DNA from: an uncultured Pelagibacteraceae bacterium
GTDB taxonomy: Bacteria > Pseudomonadota > Alphaproteobacteria > Pelagibacterales > Pelagibacteraceae
Direction: 5' to 3'
Assembly: GCA_902573865.1 (NCBI GenBank)
Contig: CACGLI010000004.1
Coordinates: 1 to 48,641, forward strand
Length of the DNA stretch: 48,641 bases
Shown here: piece after piece, positions 27,054 to 36,365 of the stretch
Numbering within the stretch: position 1 is the stretch's first letter
How the letters are laid out: each line of letters starts with the position of its first letter
Translations under genes and position numbers: made by a program
Notes under the pieces: model-generated
The model's input: only the letters and a program-made list of their open reading frames with translations
What the model was told of the DNA's origin: nothing
Databases searched by the model: none

Positions 27054-27850
27054 TGTTTCGTGTTTCTTGCATTCAATTAAAGTCAAATGATAATATAGGA
27101 CATAATTTAAAAAAAACATCTAATTTAATAAAGATAGCGATTAAGGAAAAATCAGATCTAATCATAACTCCTGAAATTTCGTCAATTTTTTCTTTGGATA
27201 AAAAAAAATTGTTAAAAGAATGTAAATCTATGCAAGAAGATTTTTATGTAAAAGGAATTAAAAAATTAGCTAAAGAGAATAAAAAATGGATTTTAATTGG
27301 TTCAGCTGTGATTAAAATTTCTAAAACAAAACTTGTAAATCGATCAATTCTTATTAACCCTAAAGGTAATATTAAAGCATACTATGATAAAATACATATG
27401 TATGATGTGAAACTGAGTAAAAAAGAGAAATATTACGAGTCTAAAACTTTTTCAAAGGGAAAAAAAATTAAATCGTATAATTTACCCTGGGGTAAGTTGG
27501 GCCTCTCTATATGTTATGATCTAAGATTTCCTAATTTGTTTAGAAAACTTTCAAAATCAGGTTCATTATTTATTTCTGTACCTTCCGCATTCACTGAAAC
27601 TACAGGAAAAAAGCATTGGCATACTTTATTGAAAGCTAGAGCAATAGAAAATTTTTGCTATATATTTGCCCCCGCCCAAAGTGGAGTACATTATAATGGA
27701 AGAAAAACTTTTGGACATTCATTAATCGTTTCACCGGATGGACAAATATTAAAAGAATTAAAAAAAAAAGAAGGTGTGATTACTTCAAATGTAGATCCGA
27801 AGTTATCTAAAAAATTAAGATTTCAAATCCCTAGCTTAAAATATAATTAA
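27053..27850 (+). CDS. Carbon-nitrogen hydrolase (nitrilase family, Nit1/deaminated glutathione amidase-like)
   Basis: Start corrected to ATG 27053 (TAATG with speDE). E-K-C triad context: LIITPEISS, YDKIHMYDV, LGLSICYDLRFP. Confidence 0.88.
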   Translation: MFRVSCIQLKSNDNIGHNLKKTSNLIKIAIKEKSDLIITPEISSIFSLDKKKLLKECKSMQEDFYVKGIKKLAKENKKWILIGSAVIKISKTKLVNRSILINPKGNIKAYYDKIHMYDVKLSKKEKYYESKTFSKGKKIKSYNLPWGKLGLSICYDLRFPNLFRKLSKSGSLFISVPSAFTETTGKKHWHTLLKARAIENFCYIFAPAQSGVHYNGRKTFGHSLIVSPDGQILKELKKKEGVITSNVDPKLSKKLRFQIPSLKYN

Positions 27851-28242
27851 TCATAAGATTTAACTTCTTTTATATTTGAACCTAATAAGTTATTAATTTT
27901 AAGTTTAATTTTTGCTCTCTCATCATTAAATTTATAAACATTTCTTGCAAGTTCTATGAAACGCTCATCAAATTTTTGGTTTTTTTCAGCACTTCTTTTT
28001 CCATCTTCTATATCCCATAATTTAGAGTTAATTTTTTTTAGCTGCTCCATAAGCTCTGATAACGACTTATCTGGGATAATTTTTTCGTTGAAAGTATTTT
28101 TAAGTGATTTTAATTCCTTTTCAATTTCGACAAGTTTTTCATTATTTGTAATTTTCTCTTTTTTGATATTCAAAATGGTTATTTTATCAATTAATTCACC
28201 CGCTGATATTTCAGCCAATATTTTGTCTAAGTTTTTTTTCAT
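27847..28242 (-). CDS. DUF6165-like protein
   Basis: LAEISAGELIDKITILNIKKEKI...L..IN..LWDIED..R motif. Start moved to the internal Met (MKKNLDKIL). Confidence 0.8.
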   Translation of the reverse strand: MKKNLDKILAEISAGELIDKITILNIKKEKITNNEKLVEIEKELKSLKNTFNEKIIPDKSLSELMEQLKKINSKLWDIEDGKRSAEKNQKFDERFIELARNVYKFNDERAKIKLKINNLLGSNIKEVKSYD

Positions 28243-28287
28243 AATATTTTGACTTTGTAAGAGCATTTAATATATGCAGTATACATA

Positions 28288-29220
28288 ATGTCAAACATAT
28301 TAATAATAAAGCTTGGTTCACTTGGAGATTTGATACAAGCTAATGGCGCTATGAAAGACATCAAGTCTAATTTCCCTAATGACAAGGTTCTTCTATTAAC
28401 CTCTGAGCCGTATACATTATTCATGTCAGCTTGTCCTTATATAGATGGCGTTATAACCGATAAGCGACTTCCAAGGTGGAATATTTTTTATCTTTCAAGA
28501 TTAAAAAAATTGTTAGAAAGTTATAATTTTTCTCGTGTGTTTGATTTGCAAAATTCAGCCAGAACTTATTTTTACAGAAAATTTATATTAAAAAAACCTC
28601 AATGGTCATCTACAGAGGAAGCACTGGACCCAGGTCAAAATAAAAAAGATTTTGATCGAGAAGGAGTTCTGCCAAGAATGGAAATACAGTTAAGAAAAAC
28701 AGGAATTAAAACTAAATATCTGAAAACTATAGATTTAAGTTGGGCTAATTCAGATATTTTAAAGTTAATAAAAAAATATACTAATGATGAATTTATTTTA
28801 ATTTTTCCATTTTGTTCAAAAAAACATTTAAAAAAGAAATGGCCACATTACAAGGAGCTAGTAAGAAAGATAAAACAAATTTTCAAAAACAAATATTCAA
28901 TTTTAGTTGCACCAGGACCTGGAGAAGTTGAAGAAGCCTTGCAGCTTAATAGCAAAGTAGTTTTAAAGGAAAACAAGCCAATTGATATAGCAACATTAAT
29001 AAGTTTAATTTATAGGGCAAGATTCGTAATTTCAAACGATACTGGTCCAGCCCATATTTGCTCTCATTTAAACAAAGATGGGATCGTATTATTTGGAAGT
29101 CACACAACACCAGATAAAGTGAGTATTGGAAATTCAAATTTTAAAATAATTCAAGCTGATGATCTTCAAAAATTAAATGTTGATACAGTAATTAAAGAGC
29201 TTCAAAAAAGATTAAATTAA
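28288..29220 (+). CDS. Glycosyltransferase family 9 (heptosyltransferase-like)
   Basis: ORF 310 aa; ILIIKLGSLGDLIQANGAMKDIK, FVISNDTGPAHICSHL. Confidence 0.93.
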   Translation: MSNILIIKLGSLGDLIQANGAMKDIKSNFPNDKVLLLTSEPYTLFMSACPYIDGVITDKRLPRWNIFYLSRLKKLLESYNFSRVFDLQNSARTYFYRKFILKKPQWSSTEEALDPGQNKKDFDREGVLPRMEIQLRKTGIKTKYLKTIDLSWANSDILKLIKKYTNDEFILIFPFCSKKHLKKKWPHYKELVRKIKQIFKNKYSILVAPGPGEVEEALQLNSKVVLKENKPIDIATLISLIYRARFVISNDTGPAHICSHLNKDGIVLFGSHTTPDKVSIGNSNFKIIQADDLQKLNVDTVIKELQKRLN

Positions 29221-30303
29221 GCGAATATATTTTTTAACAATATTTTTCCAATTAAAATTTTTGGAAAAATCTAATGCGTTATTGCCAAGTAATTTATAAT
29301 TTTCTTTTTCAAAAAAATTCAATATTTTTTCGTAAATTGAATTTAAATCTTTTCCGTCACATAAATATCCTGTTTGACCATCTTTGATTGCATCAGATTC
29401 TCCACCTTCTGAACCACCGATTGAAGCAACACCATAACTAGCAGCTTCAATAAATGAGATACCAAATCCTTCTACAGATTTTTTATAAGTAATTGATGGC
29501 ATCAAAAATAAATCCGCTTCATTTATTAAGGCAACCTTTAATTGTTCACTTGATTTATGAACAAATAAAGCATCATTTTGCAAACCAAGCTCATCTCTTA
29601 AATCACTTAAGTTTTCTTTTTCTTCACCGTCGCCAACTGAAATATATTTAATTTTTGGGAATTTAGATTTAAGATTTTTAATAGTCATAAGTATATTCTG
29701 ATGACTTTTTCTTTTATCTAGTCTTGCAACTGTAATAATTTTTGGAAATGCGTTATCAAATATATCTTTAGCTTGTTTTTTATATTCATCTTTTATTTCA
29801 ATCGGGTAATTACATCCTGGATGAATGATATTTATCTTAGCTTCTTTGACTCCATGAGTAATCGCAAGATTTTTAGTGAAATTTGAGTTGGCAATTACAT
29901 AGTTTACTTTGTTTAAAGATTTTATCATTCTTTTGTTTAGAGATGATCCCGAGTTATGATTAATTTCTTTTGAGTGTATTAAGCAAAAAGATTTGATATT
30001 TTTTATTATTTCAGCTTTTAAATTTTCAGCACTTTTCCAATGATCAAAGAAAATAGCTCTTACTTCGTTTTGTCGAACATATTCACTTACTAAATTTGCC
30101 ATACGATATTTTCTAAAGATTTTAAAACCTGATATTCTTTCAATACTAAGTTTAGAGCTTTTGTCGTAATCTTCAGAATTTTCAAATTGATATGCAAAAA
30201 CCTTCACTGGACCATGTGACAGTAAGGAATTGCATAGACCTTCCATCAAAATTTGAATTCCTCCAACATCAGGCGGAAAGTTTCTTGTTACTACAACAAA
30301 CAT
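29212..30303 (-). CDS. Glycosyltransferase family 4
   Basis: ORF 363 aa; FPPDVGGIQILMEGL, IHPGCNYP, VARLDKRKSHQNIL, EGFGISFIEAASYGVASIGGSEGGESDAI. Confidence 0.93.
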   Translation of the reverse strand: MFVVVTRNFPPDVGGIQILMEGLCNSLLSHGPVKVFAYQFENSEDYDKSSKLSIERISGFKIFRKYRMANLVSEYVRQNEVRAIFFDHWKSAENLKAEIIKNIKSFCLIHSKEINHNSGSSLNKRMIKSLNKVNYVIANSNFTKNLAITHGVKEAKINIIHPGCNYPIEIKDEYKKQAKDIFDNAFPKIITVARLDKRKSHQNILMTIKNLKSKFPKIKYISVGDGEEKENLSDLRDELGLQNDALFVHKSSEQLKVALINEADLFLMPSITYKKSVEGFGISFIEAASYGVASIGGSEGGESDAIKDGQTGYLCDGKDLNSIYEKILNFFEKENYKLLGNNALDFSKNFNWKNIVKKYIRLI

Positions 30304-30857
30304 TAGTTAAACCATTTGATATTACATCCCATACTTGGAATTTGCTTCTCAGGACCTTTTCCTGTTTCAGAGATTTGCTTCATTGCTTTGTAAAGATCAC
30401 TTTCACCGGAATTCACAGGTTGTAATTCTTTTAGTTCTCGCATTCTTCCCCTATATTGAAGTTCCTGATTACCGTTATATCCAAAAAAATCTGGAGTACA
30501 CACTGCACCGTATTTTTTTGCAATTTCCTGCGTTGTATCAATTACATATGGAAAATTAAAATTATTTATTTTTGAGAACTCTTTCATTCTTTCAAAAGAG
30601 TCCTCCGGGTAATTTATTGTATCATTTGACATAATTGCTACCGCTTTAATATTTAATTCTTTAAGTTTATTTGTATCTTCAACAATATTTTTAATTATTG
30701 CTTTTACGTAAGGACAGTGATTGCAAATAAACATTATAATTGTTCCATTTTTACCTAAACAATCTTCAAGCTTATAAATTTTTTCATCCACACCTTTAAG
30801 ACTAAAAGAGTGTGGGTTTTCACCGAAATTGCATATTGGAGTTTTTGTAAGAACCAT
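30303..30857 (-). CDS. Redoxin/thioredoxin-family protein
   Basis: ORF 184 aa; FICNHCPYVKAI peroxiredoxin-like CxxC, CTPDFFGY. Confidence 0.88.
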   Translation of the reverse strand: MVLTKTPICNFGENPHSFSLKGVDEKIYKLEDCLGKNGTIIMFICNHCPYVKAIIKNIVEDTNKLKELNIKAVAIMSNDTINYPEDSFERMKEFSKINNFNFPYVIDTTQEIAKKYGAVCTPDFFGYNGNQELQYRGRMRELKELQPVNSGESDLYKAMKQISETGKGPEKQIPSMGCNIKWFN

Positions 30858-30875
30858 AATATAATAATTATAATA

Positions 30876-31379
30876 ATGATTTATAATTTCAACAATATTA
30901 GTCCAAAAATAGACAAAGATAGTTGGTATGCTCCAAATTCAGTTTTAATTGGTAATGTTACACTAAAAAAAGATGCTAACATTTGGTTCAATGCAACTCT
31001 GAGAGGTGATGTAGAACCTATAACTATAGGCGAGGGGTCAAATATACAAGACGGCAGTGTTGTTCATACTGATCCAGGTTGTCCTACAATAATAGGAAAA
31101 AATGTTACTGTAGGTCACCTAGTAATGCTTCACGGATGTATTATAGAAAATGATTGTTTAATTGGCATTGGAAGCACGATACTTAACAAAGCGAAAATAG
31201 GAAAATATTCTATAATTGGTGCCAATGCGCTTGTGACAGAAAACAAAGTTATCCCAGAGAGATCTTTAGTCCTTGGTAGTCCAGGAAAAATTGTCAGACA
31301 AGTAACAGATGAAGAAATTAAACATATTAAAGAGAACGCCCAACATTATGTGGACAACTATAAAAAGTATAAGAAATAG
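30876..31379 (+). CDS. Gamma carbonic anhydrase family protein
   Basis: Start corrected to ATG 30876. Hexapeptide repeats: IWFNATLRGDVEPITIGEGSNIQDGSVVHTD, TVGHLVMLHGCIIENDCLIGIGS. Confidence 0.93.
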   Translation: MIYNFNNISPKIDKDSWYAPNSVLIGNVTLKKDANIWFNATLRGDVEPITIGEGSNIQDGSVVHTDPGCPTIIGKNVTVGHLVMLHGCIIENDCLIGIGSTILNKAKIGKYSIIGANALVTENKVIPERSLVLGSPGKIVRQVTDEEIKHIKENAQHYVDNYKKYKK

Positions 31380-32157
31380 TTTTTTTGTTTTAATTTTTTT
31401 GATTTTAAGCTTTCCCTCTTTAGATGCTAAGAACAGCAAAGATGTATCTAATACCGAAGTGAAAAAAAAAACCATCTCTCACAAAAAAAAATATTCTCTG
31501 AATTTAGTTAATAGTAAAGATGGACACCCTGTAAGATCTGGGAAAAAATCTTACAGATTCGAAGTAAGATTAGGTGATTGCGGTAAAGACAGCGGACATG
31601 ATGATTGTAAAAAAGACAGACAAAGAACTGAGCTTCAATTTAAAAAACACCAAAAAGATAATAAAGAATATTGGTATTCAGCATCAATTTATTTACCAAA
31701 GGATTATCAATCAGTAGCTCCAGTTAGAACTACTTTTGCTCAACTTTATGAGAGAGGTTGGAAACCTATTCTTATGGTAACAGATAGAACTGGGGAGTGG
31801 TTAGAAGTTGGAAGAATGTGGAGTGGGGAGTATGTTGAGATGAAAAAAGCCCTTAAAATAAATGATATGAAAGGCAAATGGACAGATATATTAATTAATT
31901 GTCGATTCTCCAGGGAAGAGGACGGTTTCATGAAAGTTTGGGTAAATAATAAATTGATTTTAAATTCGGAAAATATCAAGAATTTAACTCCATATACTAA
32001 AAGAGGAGTAGGATTAGATTTCGGGATATATCAAACTTTTGTTAGTGGTTGGAAAAGAAAAAACGGCGATAAACCTTATCCAAAAATGATTGTTTATTTT
32101 GATGAAGTAAATCTAGGAACCTCTAAAAATAAAGTTACAAAAAATTTAAGGAACTAA
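31348..32157 (+). CDS. Secreted heparin-lyase-I-like polysaccharide lyase fold protein
   Basis: Start corrected to ATG 31348 (signal peptide SFFVLIFLILSFPSLDA). DRQRTELQF...YWYSASIYLP...TFAQLYERGW, GVGLDFGIYQTF typical of the family. Confidence 0.75.
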   Translation: MWTTIKSIRNSFFVLIFLILSFPSLDAKNSKDVSNTEVKKKTISHKKKYSLNLVNSKDGHPVRSGKKSYRFEVRLGDCGKDSGHDDCKKDRQRTELQFKKHQKDNKEYWYSASIYLPKDYQSVAPVRTTFAQLYERGWKPILMVTDRTGEWLEVGRMWSGEYVEMKKALKINDMKGKWTDILINCRFSREEDGFMKVWVNNKLILNSENIKNLTPYTKRGVGLDFGIYQTFVSGWKRKNGDKPYPKMIVYFDEVNLGTSKNKVTKNLRN

Positions 32158-32757
32158 CCAAGAAAATTTTTTAGATCCATTAAAGTCAATTAATGCTCTT
32201 CGATGACCTTTTGCAGCTAGATAAAGCCATTCAATACTTTTAATTTCACATCTAATAACACAAAAGTTTTTATATCCCTCTTCACTCTCTTCTTTAGTAA
32301 AATCAAAATTATCGAACTTATTATCTAATCCAGATGTTGGTTTTGTAGAGTATGTACCTGGTCCATTTGTAACTAAATAACATTTTCTACTAATATGACC
32401 TGTTTTTTCCCAAGAGTCCTTCGTGATATCGTTATTATAATTTATTTTACATTCAGCCTTTATTCTTAATTGTATCTTTTCTTTTTTTCCGTAAAAAAGT
32501 ATAGAGCAATTTGGATTTTTTTTTATTTTCTCTATTTTCGATGATCTGATATCACTATGATATTGAATAAAATTATTTTTCTCATCAGCTTTTCTTAAAA
32601 CTACTACTCTTCCGTCAAGATCATTATCATTGCCACAAATAAATACTGGAGTTCTAAATTCTGAATTTCTATCGTTCACAGCCCGAACTAGCAAGCTCCA
32701 AATTTTTTTTTCTATTTCTTTAAAATCTTCGTAATAACTTATGTTTTCTACTGACAC
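32146..32757 (-). CDS. Pyridoxamine 5'-phosphate oxidase-like flavoprotein
   Basis: ORF 203 aa; DGRVVVLRKADEKNNFIQYHSDIRSSKIEKIKKNP, IEWLYLAAKGHRRALIDF. Confidence 0.85.
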   Translation of the reverse strand: MSVENISYYEDFKEIEKKIWSLLVRAVNDRNSEFRTPVFICGNDNDLDGRVVVLRKADEKNNFIQYHSDIRSSKIEKIKKNPNCSILFYGKKEKIQLRIKAECKINYNNDITKDSWEKTGHISRKCYLVTNGPGTYSTKPTSGLDNKFDNFDFTKEESEEGYKNFCVIRCEIKSIEWLYLAAKGHRRALIDFNGSKKFSWLVP

Positions 32758-33623
32758 TATTTTCTAAATCTTTTAATTAAACTTGATGTATCCCAACGAT
32801 TTCCGCCCTGCTTTTGAACCTCTCCATAAAATTCATCAATTATTTTGGTAATAGGTAAGGGGGAATTATTTTTCTTTGCTTCTTCCATAGCGATTTTTAA
32901 ATCCTTACGCATCCAATCAACTGCAAATCCATAATCAAACTTATCTTCTATCATAGTTTTATATCTGTTTTCCATTTGCCAAGACTGTGCTGCACCTTTT
33001 GATATCACCTCGATTACATCATACATGTTTAATTTTGCATTCAAGCCAAAATTTATTGCTTCAGATAAACCTTGAACTAATCCAGCAATACATATTTGAT
33101 TAACCATTTTACAAAGTTGTCCATTTCCTGCTGGACCAAGCAATTTTATTTTTTTACTATAACAATCAATAATTGGTTCTGCTTTTTTATAAGAGCTTTC
33201 GTCACCTCCTACCATAACCGTTAAAGCACCATTTTCTGCACCAGCTTGCCCTCCAGACACTGGTGCATCAAGAAAATCAAATCCTTTTTTCTTTGCTTCT
33301 TTATAAAGCTCACGTGCAATAATCGCAGATGCTGTTGTGTTATCTATGTAAACTGCTCCCTTTTTTGCAGAGTGAAATAGTCCATTAGTTCCCAATGTAA
33401 CCTCTCTAAGATCGTTATCATTTCCCACACATGTAAAAATAAATTCACTGTCCTTTGCTGCTTCTTTAGGTGTTTCTGCTATTTTACCTTTAAAATCTTT
33501 AACCCACTTTTCAGCTTTTGATTTAGTACGATTAAAAACAGTTACATCATGACCAGCTTTTGATATATATCCTGCCATGGGATATCCCATTACACCTAAA
33601 CCTATAAATGAAACTTTGCTCAT
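32757..33623 (-). CDS. NAD(P)-dependent beta-hydroxyacid dehydrogenase (3-hydroxyisobutyrate dehydrogenase/GlxR-like)
   Basis: ORF 288 aa; VSFIGLGVMGYPMAGYISKAGHDVTVFNR, DAPVSGGQAGAENGALTVMVGG, GNGQLCKMVNQ. Confidence 0.95.
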   Translation of the reverse strand: MSKVSFIGLGVMGYPMAGYISKAGHDVTVFNRTKSKAEKWVKDFKGKIAETPKEAAKDSEFIFTCVGNDNDLREVTLGTNGLFHSAKKGAVYIDNTTASAIIARELYKEAKKKGFDFLDAPVSGGQAGAENGALTVMVGGDESSYKKAEPIIDCYSKKIKLLGPAGNGQLCKMVNQICIAGLVQGLSEAINFGLNAKLNMYDVIEVISKGAAQSWQMENRYKTMIEDKFDYGFAVDWMRKDLKIAMEEAKKNNSPLPITKIIDEFYGEVQKQGGNRWDTSSLIKRFRK

Positions 33624-34838
33624 ATGCTCCTTAATATAAATAAAAAAGTTTTATTATTCGGATTTATATTTACATTTTTTTCTAGCTTTGGACAGAGCTT
33701 TTTTTTGGGCTTGTTTAACGCACCTCTAAGAGATGAACTGGGTATTACACACGGTCAGTTTGGAAATATTTATGCATCAGCAACAATTTTTTCTAGTTTA
33801 ATTTTGATATGGGTAGGAAAAAAAATTGATGAATATCAAATAATTTATTATTCTTTTTTTGTAGTGCTTCTTTTATTTTTTTCATCATTATTTTTTTCTT
33901 TTATAAACAATATTTACTTATTAGCTCTAGGAATTTTTCTCATGAGATTTTCTGGTCAAGGACTGATGAGTCATACTTCAACAACTACCGTTTCAAGATT
34001 TTTTGAAAAATCACGCGGTAAAGCTCTGAGCACAATATGGTTTGGTTTATCATCTGCAGAATTTATTTTACCAATTTTTATCACTTATTTATTTGTTATT
34101 TACTCATGGAGAACTGTTTGGCAAGGTATAGCATTAATAATTATTTTATTTTTACCTTTTGTGGTTTTGAGCACTATAAAAACGATAAAACTAGACTCAA
34201 GAGAAAAAGATAACGAAATTTCAAAAGATATAAAAATCAAGAGCTGGAAAAGAATTGAGGTAATAAAAGATTTTAGATTTTATATCATTTCATTAAATAT
34301 GTTAGCCATGCCATGGATCGCCACTGGTATATTTGTTTACCAATCTTTTATCTCTGAGTCTAAAATTTGGAATGTTTACACAATACCAAAAGCATTCATG
34401 GTTTATTCAATTGCTTCTATAATAACATTATTTTTCTCTGGTTTTTTAGTTGATAAATTTACCAGTAGAAAACTAATTTCATTGATGAATTTACCCTTAC
34501 TTTTTGCGATGATTGTTTTATTTTTATTTAATCATGAGATAACTGCATTTATATTTTTAGGTCTAGTGGGTGTTTCAAATGGATTAGCCAACGTCCTTGG
34601 ATCCTCTACTTGGGCTGAAATCTATGGAGTGAAATTCATTGGTTCAATTAAGGCATTAACAACTGCATTTATGGTTTTCTCAACGGCCTTTGGTACTGCA
34701 GTTTTTGGTATTTTAATTGATTACGGATTTTCGATTGAAAATATAGCGCTTATTTCAGGAATATATATTGTGATTTCCTTAATCTTATTACTATTGATTA
34801 GAGGAACCTTAGAACCAATTAAACTAGAAAATAATTGA
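33624..34838 (+). CDS. MFS transporter
   Basis: ORF 404 aa, about 12 hydrophobic helices; ATG immediately abuts the divergent ATG of the upstream gene. Confidence 0.85.
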   Translation: MLLNINKKVLLFGFIFTFFSSFGQSFFLGLFNAPLRDELGITHGQFGNIYASATIFSSLILIWVGKKIDEYQIIYYSFFVVLLLFFSSLFFSFINNIYLLALGIFLMRFSGQGLMSHTSTTTVSRFFEKSRGKALSTIWFGLSSAEFILPIFITYLFVIYSWRTVWQGIALIIILFLPFVVLSTIKTIKLDSREKDNEISKDIKIKSWKRIEVIKDFRFYIISLNMLAMPWIATGIFVYQSFISESKIWNVYTIPKAFMVYSIASIITLFFSGFLVDKFTSRKLISLMNLPLLFAMIVLFLFNHEITAFIFLGLVGVSNGLANVLGSSTWAEIYGVKFIGSIKALTTAFMVFSTAFGTAVFGILIDYGFSIENIALISGIYIVISLILLLLIRGTLEPIKLENN

Positions 34839-34872
34839 TTTATTAAAAATATTTGAATATATACTCTCCATC

Positions 34873-35376
34873 ATGGCTCGTATCACAGTAGAAGACTGTT
34901 TAGAAAAAGTGGAAAATCATTATGATTTAGTTCTTTTGGCAAAAGAGAGAACAACCCAATTAAATTCAGGTTCACCAATGTTAGTGGACGAAGATAATGA
35001 TAAAAACACAATTATAGCTTTAAGAGAAATAGGAGATGGCAAAATAGATATCGATGAGTTAGAAAAAAATGCTATTTTAAGATTGCGTAAAGAACCAGAC
35101 CATGTTGAAGAATTAGAAGTAGATGAAGAGGAGGAGAACGATGATTTTGAAAACTTGTACAAAGGTCAAGTTTCTAAAAGTGGAGTTGCTATTCTACCTT
35201 CAAAAAGAATTAAAAGAATTACTCCTGAAATTAAGAATATTAAGCCTGTCGAAAGTAATTTGGCCAAAGAAGCTATGGATGAACTCAAGCAATCCCAGCC
35301 AGAGATTAAAGAAGAAAACTTAGATAAAAAAGACGAACCTCTTCAATTAGAGGAAGAAGTAAAAAAACCAGAATAG
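34873..35376 (+). CDS. rpoZ: DNA-directed RNA polymerase omega subunit with long charged C-terminal extension
   Basis: ARITVEDCLEKVENHYDLVLLAKERTTQL...NTIIALREI is diagnostic. Confidence 0.95.
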   Translation: MARITVEDCLEKVENHYDLVLLAKERTTQLNSGSPMLVDEDNDKNTIIALREIGDGKIDIDELEKNAILRLRKEPDHVEELEVDEEEENDDFENLYKGQVSKSGVAILPSKRIKRITPEIKNIKPVESNLAKEAMDELKQSQPEIKEENLDKKDEPLQLEEEVKKPE

Positions 35377-35379
35377 ATA

Positions 35380-36363
35380 ATGAAAAAAACAGTTTCAGTC
35401 GCACCAATGATGGATTGCACTGATAAACACGAAATTTACTTTCTAAGCTTAATTAGTAAAAATATTAATTTATATACAGAAATGATCGTAGCTAACGCAA
35501 TTATTAGAGGCGATAGAAAAAAATTATTATCATTTAAAAAAATATCCAATCCCGTTACGCTTCAAGTTGGTGGTTCAAATCCAAATGAATTAGCAGAGGC
35601 ATGCAGAATTTCAGAAGACTATGGATACAAAGAAATAAATCTAAATTTAGGGTGCCCAAGTAAAAAAGTTCAAAAAAATAAATTCGGCGCTTGCCTAATG
35701 AAAGAGCCAAAACTTGTAGCGAAATGTATTGAAGCAATGGTTAAATCCACCAAATTGCCAGTGACAATAAAAACAAGAATTGGTTACAATGAAGTTGAAA
35801 ATTTTAATTTTTTTAAATCATTTGTTCAAACAACCAAAGACGCAGGATCACAAAAATTTATCATCCATGCAAGAAAAGCATTATTGAAAAAATTAAGCCC
35901 TAAAGAAAATTTAAATATTCCACCATTGAAATATGAATTTGTTTACAAATTAAAAAATTATTTTAAAGATAATGAAATCATAATTAATGGAGGGATTAAA
36001 ACCATAGATGATATTAAAAATCATTTAAGTAAAGTTGATGGTGTAATGATTGGTAGAGCAATTTATCATTCCCCTTATTTTCTTGCTGAAATTGAAAAAG
36101 AAATTTTTAAAAATAGAGATATTCCTACTAGAGCGGAAGTGATGGAAAATTTAATACCTTATATCCAAGAACAAACATCAAAAGGTGTACAACTAAACCA
36201 TATTATGAGACATACAGTTGGCCTATTTCATGGGCAAAACGGATCGAAAGAATGGAAACAATATCTCTCAAAAAACATGTGCATAAGAGATGCGGATTTG
36301 CAGAAAGTAAATCATATAATGGATCAAGTAAGAAAAACTAATCCAATTTCTTTAGAGAGATAG
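35380..36363 (+). CDS. dusA: tRNA-dihydrouridine synthase A
   Basis: ORF 327 aa; VAPMMDCTD, LQVGGSNPNELAEA, EINLNLGCPSKKVQKNKFGACLMKEP, IHARKA. Confidence 0.95.
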   Translation: MKKTVSVAPMMDCTDKHEIYFLSLISKNINLYTEMIVANAIIRGDRKKLLSFKKISNPVTLQVGGSNPNELAEACRISEDYGYKEINLNLGCPSKKVQKNKFGACLMKEPKLVAKCIEAMVKSTKLPVTIKTRIGYNEVENFNFFKSFVQTTKDAGSQKFIIHARKALLKKLSPKENLNIPPLKYEFVYKLKNYFKDNEIIINGGIKTIDDIKNHLSKVDGVMIGRAIYHSPYFLAEIEKEIFKNRDIPTRAEVMENLIPYIQEQTSKGVQLNHIMRHTVGLFHGQNGSKEWKQYLSKNMCIRDADLQKVNHIMDQVRKTNPISLER

Positions 36364-36365
36364 TT

